DNA from: Areca catechu
Taxonomy: Eukaryota > Streptophyta > Magnoliopsida > Arecales > Arecaceae
Length of the DNA stretch: 64,000 nucleotides
Assembly (NCBI GenBank): GCA_021397845.1
Contig: CM038047.1
Location: forward strand, 132,042,112-132,106,111
Reading direction: 5' to 3'
Shown in pieces: positions 57,635 through 64,000 of this stretch (position 1 is the first letter of the stretch; every line of letters starts with the position of its first letter). A model generated the notes under the pieces. That model had not been told where the DNA came from, did no database searches, and was given only the letters and a program-made list of their open reading frames with translations. Made by a program: the position numbers and the translations under genes.

Positions 57635-59089
57635 TGGTGGGGACACCTGAGGCACCAGAAAAAGACAGAGGCTTTTCAACCCTCTGTAAATTGATCAATA
57701 ATTTATGAGTCCATTTGTAATAAGGGCTTAGCTCATCTAAGTCCATTTTAGCTGTTATTTGAGTTTTTTGAGTTGTTATTTCAGTTCTGTACTAGTCAGC
57801 TCATGTTGAGCTAGTTCAGTCCAATGCTGGTCAACTCATGTTGAGCTAATTTTATTTTTTTTGAGTCCTATCCAAGCATATTGAAGACTCAAGACCACAT
57901 CATATAAGTAAAGACCAAGTCCAACAAGATTGAAGACATGGAAGTTTAGCCCAAGTCCAACCCAGCTTGAAGATTTGAAGACCCCAGGAGGAAAATCAGA
58001 AACCCTGATTCCTTGCAGATGCCCTCCAGTTGCCCAGATTTCCTTCCAGATGCCAAAATATATTCATAGACCAAGGCATCCATGATTTTAGATGTCCATC
58101 TGCATCCTAGCCCAAAGAAATCAAGCCCAGGCGCCAAGCACAAGCCCCTAAGAAGCAAGATACCAGGGAATATTCCTGCTACCTGGCTACCAGGCCACCC
58201 CAGCTTCCAGAGGCCCAAACCCATACACCCGGGCCCCTTTGGGCCAGCTCCTTGCTGCTCTTAGAAGCCCAACACGCCCCCCTAGGTGTCCTTGGTGTTT
58301 TGGCCAAGTCAAGAGAAACTTTAGAGATTTTTTCTACCTAATGTTTCCTTATTTTCTAGCTAAGGTTTGAGAGGGAAAAGGATTCTCATGTAAAGACTAA
58401 TGTGCCCTTACTTGGAGCCCAAGGTTAAGGGTCTATTTAAGGGACCCTAGCCCCTTGTATGAAAGGATAATTTTGATGAATGAAAACCTTGAGTTCTTCT
58501 ATTGAGTTGTGTGATACCTTGCTGTGTGCATAAAGGTGTTTGTGAGAGTTTTTCTTCCCAGTGCTGCAATCTTCTTCCTGCTGCCAACAAGCTTCTCAGA
58601 TCCCTGGATGCCCACTCCAAAAGAAGCCTTCTCTTGCTGTTTTTTCTTTGTTTTCTTGTTCCTTTGTGAGTTTTCCAACCCCTGACAGGTCGTTTACATG
58701 TCCCTTAGTTCCTACGAATCCAACGACTTCAGCCAAGCCTCAATCGAATCACCGATCAGAAAGCCGGGTATCCGTGGGTCATTGGCTCGATTTTCCAGGC
58801 AGCATCCATCGAGGAACGAGAGACCCCTTCGCTGCGATCTTCACAGACATTGTCAGGTACACCCCTCTACCTCCAGTAGTTATATTGTAGGAGAACTTGC
58901 CCTAACCGAGGCTTCTCAGTCCCGGCGGTCCTTCTTTGCTACTTTTCTAGGTCCTAATCTGCATACTGATCTTCAAAAATTCATACAATGTTCCCTACAA
59001 ATAATTTTGATCTGAAATTTGGGAATTAATCACCTAACTCAACATGTAAAACATACAAAAATAATTGCATGCATATTAGTCCCCCATCA
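57635..59089 (+). repeat. 5' LTR of element E
   Basis: Starts TGGTGGGGACACC and ends TCCCCCATCA. A TATTTAA-like box at 58434 precedes a 'gatgaatgaaaaccttgag' stretch. A 92-codon antisense frame (57946-58224) and a 60-codon sense frame recur in all four D/E LTRs but are not treated as genes. Confidence 0.93.
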
Positions 59090-59091
59090 TT

Positions 59092-59103
59092 TGGTATCAG
59101 AGC
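59092..59103 (+). other. Primer binding site of element E
   Basis: TGGTATCAGAGC, two bases after the LTR. Confidence 0.92.
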
Positions 59104-59974
59104 TTAGATTAGGTCTTATTTTCTGCAGTTTTTCAGTCTGTATATACTCTGTTATTTTAATTATTCCTCCCTGTTGAAAACTCCAAAAGTTCTGAAATTT
59201 ATTTTCCTGGATTCACCATAATTCAAAGTAATTTTAAAAATTTTTCCATATTTTATTATGGTCTGTGAATTTTCTGCATGCCAAAATAGGGCCTGAAAAT
59301 TCTCGGCTCTGTTTCTTCAGCAAGACAAGTTTCGAAGTTTTAGGGTTTTGTTTAGCATTTTTTGCATATCTTTTAATTTTAGTATATTTCTTAAATATTA
59401 GGCAATAATTTGAAAGTTTTCTTCTATTTAAGAAAATACCAAAAAAAAAATAATAATAAAATTACATATTCTCCAAAAATACCAAAAATATCAAACCCTA
59501 ATTTGTATCATTTGCCTGCCATCATTGCATAATCTACTTTTAAGGGCACTATTGCTATATCAGATGGGAGGAGGAGTTGATAACCTCTCCATAGCCCAAA
59601 ACCACATCCCTTGCATTCGGTCCCAAGCCTTAACCTAAAATTAACTAGACTTAATTTGCCCTAGTAGGCTAGGGACACCAACTGGTCGGGTCCGGGCTAC
59701 GTGTCAGATCATTGTGTCAAGATAACCTGTGTGTGCCTTGTGCTCAGTGTCTAGAATGGTGGTTTAGGGATTCAATCCCGAAGAGCTTGTGTGCTAGTCC
59801 GCCTACCTGGCCAATCTCTGATTGGTGTCTAGGATTGGCAATCAGGGACCTAACACTCCCCTTACACCTGCCTGGCTGAGTACAGGGTTACTATAGGCTA
59901 GTTTGCCACCCTGATTGAGCATCTAGTTTGGACTCTAGGTCTAGTCAGCTGTAGTCGGTCTGATCGAGTCTTGC
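59104..59974 (+). other. Leader of element E with conserved hairpin
   Basis: Matches the leaders of D and C. CCAATCTCTGATTGG at 59811-59825 forms a 6-bp stem with a 3-nt loop, and GATTGGCAATC lies just after it (59833-59843). Confidence 0.7.
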
Positions 59975-61737
59975 ATGAGCACTAGATCAGGGGTTTCATA
60001 TCACCCACCTCCTTCACAAATGTCTAAACCCATGGAAAATTTGCAAGCCCAAATAAAAGCACTCACTGAGCAACTAACCCAATCCATGGCCCAATTAACT
60101 CAGTCTAGTACCCAAACCAACAACAGAATTGACCATCTTGCCAATAGGTTTGACCAGTTAGAAGGCCATGTAGGGACCATACAAAGAACCCATGGGTCAT
60201 AGTCTGAGCCAGATCCCGAGTCCCCTCAACCTAGGAGGACCCCAAACCTTGATCTATACCATGAGGTTGAACCTAGGAGAGCCCCTTATTCTGACCAGTA
60301 CTACAATTCTCAACCTAGGAGGACCCCAAACCCTGATCCATACCGACAGGTTGAACCTAGGAGAGCCCCTCAGCCTGACCCATACTATAATACTGAACCT
60401 AGAAGAACCCCTTACCATGACCCTTATTATGATACCTAACCCAGGAAAACCCAATACTCTGACCCATATAGGGAGTCCAATCCTAGGAGAACCCAATACT
60501 CTGACCCATATAGGGAGTCCAATCTTAGGAGAACCCAATACTCTGACCCATATAGAGAGCCCAACCCTAGGAGAACCCAATATTCTGACCCATATAGGGA
60601 GTCCAACCCTAAGAGAACCCAATATCCTGACCCATATAGGGAGCCCAACCTTAGGAGGATCCCATACCATGATCCATCCTTAGAACCTGACCATAGAGCT
60701 GACCCAAAATCCTATGACCCCAGATCCTATAATCCCATGACCCATAGATCTGCACCCTTGTCTTATGAGCCCAGAGAACCCATAACCCCTAAGTATCAAT
60801 CTAGTACTAGTCAGGTTTCCCTTAGTCAACTTGAACCCCATAGTATTAGTACTCCTAAATATGAACCCAGTAGTGAGCCACTACCCCTTAGGCAACCTGA
60901 ACCTACTAGGACTAGTGTCCATAATTAGAAACTAGGACCTAGCCAATTTTCCCCTAGCCGACTTTCTCCAACCATTCCTGAGATTGACAAGGCTTACATT
61001 AATGCGGAAGTGTATGAAGCTAATGCAAACTTAGTGGATGAGTATAAGGGAGAAGAGGAGACACCTTTAGATGACCTAGAATTAGCTGACCCAATAGATA
61101 CCCTGGTAGAAGCCAACCTAGAGGTGGTTGACCTTGACCACATCCAACCTAAAGCTATATTGGAAGAACAAATAAAGGAAGAGAACCTAGGTACTGCTAC
61201 TAGAGCCTTACCTGAGGAAACCATAGAGGAGAGCCAAATTATAGAGTCTAGTCCTAAAATACAAGAACCTGATGAATTATTAAGGACTTGATCTCTTTGA
61301 ATCAGTACCCTCAAGATGAGCCTCCTCCTATAGTTCCTATTAAGGACCTCTTCCCTAAGATTAGTAACCCATCCTTCCATTATGCAAACCCCATAGCTAT
61401 ACCGCAACCTCGTAAGGTTAGCCTCATTAGTCTAGGATTAGTCCCTAACATGCCTTCTTATATTGAACTTTATCCAACTAACTTTGAACCTTTTTCTCTA
61501 CCCTACCAAACTAATTCTGAACCCACTTCCTATTTTCTGCCCTTGCCTAACACCTCCAGCATTTCTAGGATTATTATATTGCATTTAACTGAAATTAGCA
61601 TACTGCATGCATTCATCACACATGTTAGGTTTGCATCTTACTTCTGGCATACTCTTTGGAATTTGCTAGGAGTTCACTGTAAATTTTCATGTGCATGTCA
61701 AGCTAGGATCAAACCTAAAGAACCTATAATCTATTAG
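59975..61737 (+). pseudogene. Non-autonomous gag-like ORF of element E
   Basis: Starts MSTRSGVSYHPPPSQ at 59975 with the same coiled coil as D. In-frame stops are a TAG at 60200-60202 (D has Leu there), a TAA near 60437 and a TAG near 60927. All later pieces to 61289 stay in the starting frame. A one-base shift near 61285 moves the end into another frame, open to 61737 (PPPIVPIKDLFP, YFLPLPN, then ASYFWHTLWNLLGVHCKFSC). E reads Gln where D has the stop at 18716-18718, so the two copies together show that the ancestral ORF ran about 590 codons or more. Capsid and CCHC are replaced by Tyr/Pro/Arg repeats. Confidence 0.75.
60437..60660 (+). repeat. 42-bp tandem repeat inside the E gag-like ORF
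   Basis: Five to six units encode the 14-residue motif R-R-T-Q-Y-S-D-P-Y-R-E-S-N-P with small changes. The minus-strand ORF over this stretch is a shadow of the repeat. Confidence 0.88.
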
Positions 61738-61879
61738 GTTTAGATCCAAAGAGTTCAATAAAATTTCCTTCGATAGGAATGCATAGTCAAGTCTTTAGGT
61801 GTCAGTATGTGTCCTTTGCATCATCTTGTTAGAAGTCTGCATGTGCCCAGCATGTTCACCACCTGCACTAATTTTAAAA

Positions 61880-62404
61880 TAACTGGCTAATTCCCGAAGA
61901 TGGATTAAAGAATTTGATGTAGTGGATTCTATCTTGGTTAGGCTTAGGCCTAAAAGAAGCTTCATGCTCATAGAGCCGGACCTTTTAAAGTGATAGAGAA
62001 GGTTGGATCAAATGCCTAGGTGTTAGAATTGCCTTCGAATTTGGGCATTAGTTCTACCTTCAATATTACAGACCTGGTTGAGTATAGGGAACCGGCAGCG
62101 ATACCTAGTGAGGCCTTTGGACCTACTCCTTTTCATTGTGAGTGACCCTAACCTAGAGTGTCCACAAACAAATTTGGCCTGAGAGAGGAGAACGGATCGA
62201 GCGTATCCTGGACGATCAAGCCATCACGACCCAGGGCCATGACTATCAACGCTTCCTGGTCCGATGGCAAGGCCGGCCAGAGTCGGACGATTCATGGATT
62301 TCTCGAGAGGAATTGCAACGCCTCAACCCAGACCTTCTTGAGAGATATGTGAGCCAGTCTGACCTTCACTCGACAGGGTCAAGTTCCTCCCACCCCGGGA
62401 GAAT
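61880..62404 (+). pseudogene. Integrase C-terminus and chromodomain remnant of element E
   Basis: SRRWIKEFDVVDSILVRLRP near 61895-61955, a frame change, then KVGSN, ELPSNLGISSTFNITDLVEY and, after another change, a chromodomain (DYQRFLVRWQGRPESDDSWI, about 62238-62300). SSSHPGRIS is read across the polypurine tract into the LTR. Same layout as D. Confidence 0.78.
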
Positions 62405-63855
62405 TAGTGGGGACACCTGAGGCACCATAATAAGTCAAAGGCTCTTCAACCCTTTGTAAATTGATCAATAATTTATGAGTCCATCTGTAATAAGGGATTA
62501 GCTCATCTGAGTCCATTTTAGTTGTTATTTGAGTTTTTTGAGTTGTTATTTCAGTTCTGTACTAGTCAGCTCATGTTGAGCTTGTTCAGTCCAATGATGG
62601 TCAGCTCATGTTGAGCTAATTTTATTTTTTCTGAGTCCTATCCAAGCATACTGAAGACTCAAGACCACATTATACAAGTAAAGACCAAGTCCAACCAGAT
62701 TGAAGACATGGAAGTTTAGCCCAAGTCCAACCCAGCTTGAAGATTTGAAGACCCGAGGAGGAAAATCAGAAACCCTGATTCCTTGCAGATGCCCTTCAGA
62801 TGCCCAGATTTCCTTCCAGATGCCAAAATATATTCATAGACTAAGGCATCCATGATTTTAGAGGTCCATCTACATCCTAGCCCAAAGAAATCAAGCCCAG
62901 GCACCAAGCCCAAGCCCCTAAGAAGCAAGATACCAGGGAATATTCCTTCTACCTGGCTACCAGGCCACCCCAGCTTCCAGAGGCCCAAACCCATGCACCC
63001 GGGCCCTTTTGGGCCAGCCCCTTGCTGCTCTTAGAAGCCCAACACGCCCCCCTAGGTGTCCTTGGAGTGTTGGCCAACTCAAGAGAAATTTTAGGGATTT
63101 TTTCTACCTAATGTTTCCTTATTTTCTAGCTAGGGTTTGAGAGGGAAAAAAATTTTAATGTAAAGACTAATGTGCCCTTACTTGGAGCCCAAGGTTAAGG
63201 GTCTATTTAAGGGACCCTAGCCTCTTGTATGAAGGGAAAATTTTGATGAATAAAAACTTGAGTTCTTCTATTGAGTTGTGTGATACCCTGCTGTGTGCAT
63301 AAAGTGGTTTGTGAGATTTTCTTCCCAGTGCTACAATCTTCTTCCTGCTGCCAACAAGCATCTCAGATCCCTGGATGCCCACTCCAAAAGAAGCCTTCCC
63401 TTGCTGTTTTTCCTTTGTTTTCTTGTTTCTTTGTGAGTTTTCTAACCCCTGACAGGTCGTTTACAGGTCCCTGAGTTCCTACGAATCCAACGACTCCAGC
63501 CAAGCCTCAATCGGACCACCGAGCAGAAAGCCGGGTATCCGAGGGTCATTGGCTCAGTTTTCCAGGCCGCATCCATCGAGGAACGAGAGACCCCTTCCCT
63601 GCGATCTTCACAGACATTGTCAGGTACACCCCTCTACCTCCAGTAGTTTTATTGTAGGAGAACTTGCTCTAACCGAGGCTTCTCAGCCCGGTAATCCTTC
63701 TTTGCTACTTTTCTAGGTCCTAATCTGCATGCTGATCTTCAAAAATTCATACAAAATTCCCTTCAAATAATTTTGATCTGAAATTCGGGAATTAATCACC
63801 TAACTCAACATGTAAAACATACAAAAAAAATTGCATGCATATTAGTCCCCCATCA
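62405..63855 (+). repeat. 3' LTR of element E
   Basis: Starts TAGTGGGGACACC, one change from the 5' copy, and ends TCCCCCATCA. Confidence 0.93.
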
Positions 63856-64000
63856 GCTCGATCTTGGGTTGGCATCTCGGAGCTGGTCTCGGAGACATTG
63901 ATGATTGAGAGCAGCTTGGCTCGAAGATCCCTTGGCATCTCGGAGCTGGGCTCAAGATGCTTGAGATTGAGAGAAGCTTGGCTCAAAGATCCCTTGGCAT
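63856..64000 (+). repeat. T2 tandem-repeat field, continued
   Basis: Begins with the right GCTCG duplication, then the same 'ttggcatctcggagctgg' units as 56360-57634. Confidence 0.85.

Larger units (their letters stand above)
57635..63855 (+). mobile_element. Element E: complete non-autonomous gypsy element, same family as D
   Basis: A 6221-bp insertion with LTRs 57635-59089 (1455 bp) and 62405-63855 (1451 bp) and GCTCG duplicated at 57630-57634 and 63856-63860. The internal region is 3315 bp: PBS, leader, gag-like ORF, integrase tail with chromodomain. Architecture and sequence follow element D throughout. It lies in the T2 tandem-repeat field, so it is among the youngest insertions here. 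Confidence 0.94.
51524..64000 (+). mobile_element. Element T2: Tat-like element with gypsy-type transposon ORF, inserted in copia
   Basis: A sudden change from AT-rich copia sequence to GC-rich sequence occurs at TGTTACCACC (51524). The first 250 bp ('ggtgccggagtgcgctccc', 'cactccgacggtcaagtcag') resemble Tat-type LTR sequence. A 115-bp repeat, an intron-bearing ORF and a second repeat field follow, the last interrupted by element E and still running at the window end. No RT or integrase is seen, so it is non-autonomous or its pol lies outside the window. Its own orientation is not settled, because Tat elements often carry this ORF antisense to pol. Confidence 0.6.

Noticed and set aside
56363..57746. 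Many overlapping ORFs on both strands (Pro/Arg/Ser-rich on one, Leu/Gly/Ser-rich on the other)
   Set aside because: They follow the tandem-repeat units and have no independent support.
57946..58224. A 92-codon antisense ORF found in all four D/E LTRs (also 17146-17424, 21938-22216, 62716-62994)
   Set aside because: The four LTRs are two recent pairs of nearly the same sequence, so a shared open frame carries little information, and no family or start context supports it. The paired 60-codon frame on the other strand is equally conserved.
1..64000. Bacterial-style operons, rRNA, riboswitches or a viral genome
   Set aside because: No supporting motif was found; all long coding regions belong to plant LTR retrotransposons or the ACR relic.

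Overview
This window is a stack of plant LTR retrotransposons with one decayed host-gene fragment and no intact host gene. It suggests an angiosperm nuclear genome. The evidence is initiator-Met-tRNA primer binding sites (TGGTATCAGAGC), chromodomain-type Ty3/gypsy elements, a Tat-type Ty3/gypsy element with an extra RNase H and an antisense ORF, a Ty1/copia element, and a spliced ACT-domain-repeat (ACR) pseudogene. The species cannot be named from the sequence.

Layout. (1) 1-7129: element A, an autonomous-type chromovirus on the + strand, its 5' LTR outside the window. It sits inside the first LTR of the next unit. (2) 7130-25441: array B, which reads LTR-internal-LTR-internal-LTR. Its middle LTR holds a solo A-type LTR (13045-14409). 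Its second internal region holds a complete element D (16281-22510, minus strand, TSD TTCCA). (3) 25442-26868: GC-rich, repeat-bearing sequence resembling a Tat-type LTR, split by element C. (4) 26869-36424: element C, a full-length minus-strand chromovirus (TSD CCTGA) whose gag is split by a second solo A-type LTR (32787-34016, TSD GCTCT). (5) 37019-38232: the ACR pseudogene. (6) About 39014-46825: a Tat-lineage element (T1) with gag, PR, RT, RNase H, second RNase H, integrase, tandem repeats and an antisense ORF. (7) 46826-51523: a Ty1/copia element inside T1, with a palindrome-rich LTR. (8) 51524-64000: a GC-rich Tat-like element (T2) inside the copia element. T2 carries an intron-bearing 'putative gypsy-type transposon' ORF and large tandem-repeat fields. 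Its 3' repeat field holds a complete element E (57635-63855, + strand, TSD GCTCG).

How the parts relate. A and C encode, though now broken, gag, CCHC, protease, RT, RNase H, integrase and a chromodomain. B, D and E keep the same PBS, a related leader, the gag N-terminal coiled coil and the integrase C-terminus plus chromodomain. They have lost capsid, zinc finger, protease, RT, RNase H and most of integrase. In place of these they carry a shared acidic ORF that is open for 491 codons in D. C has almost the same leader and LTR ends as D and E, so it is the natural helper candidate. This recurrent non-autonomous architecture is the most interesting system here.

Nearly every long coding region is broken by in-frame stops, mostly Trp, Arg or Gln codons turned into stops by C-to-T or G-to-A changes, and by single-base indels. 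All identifications rest on motif recognition and internal comparison of the sequence; no database search was possible.
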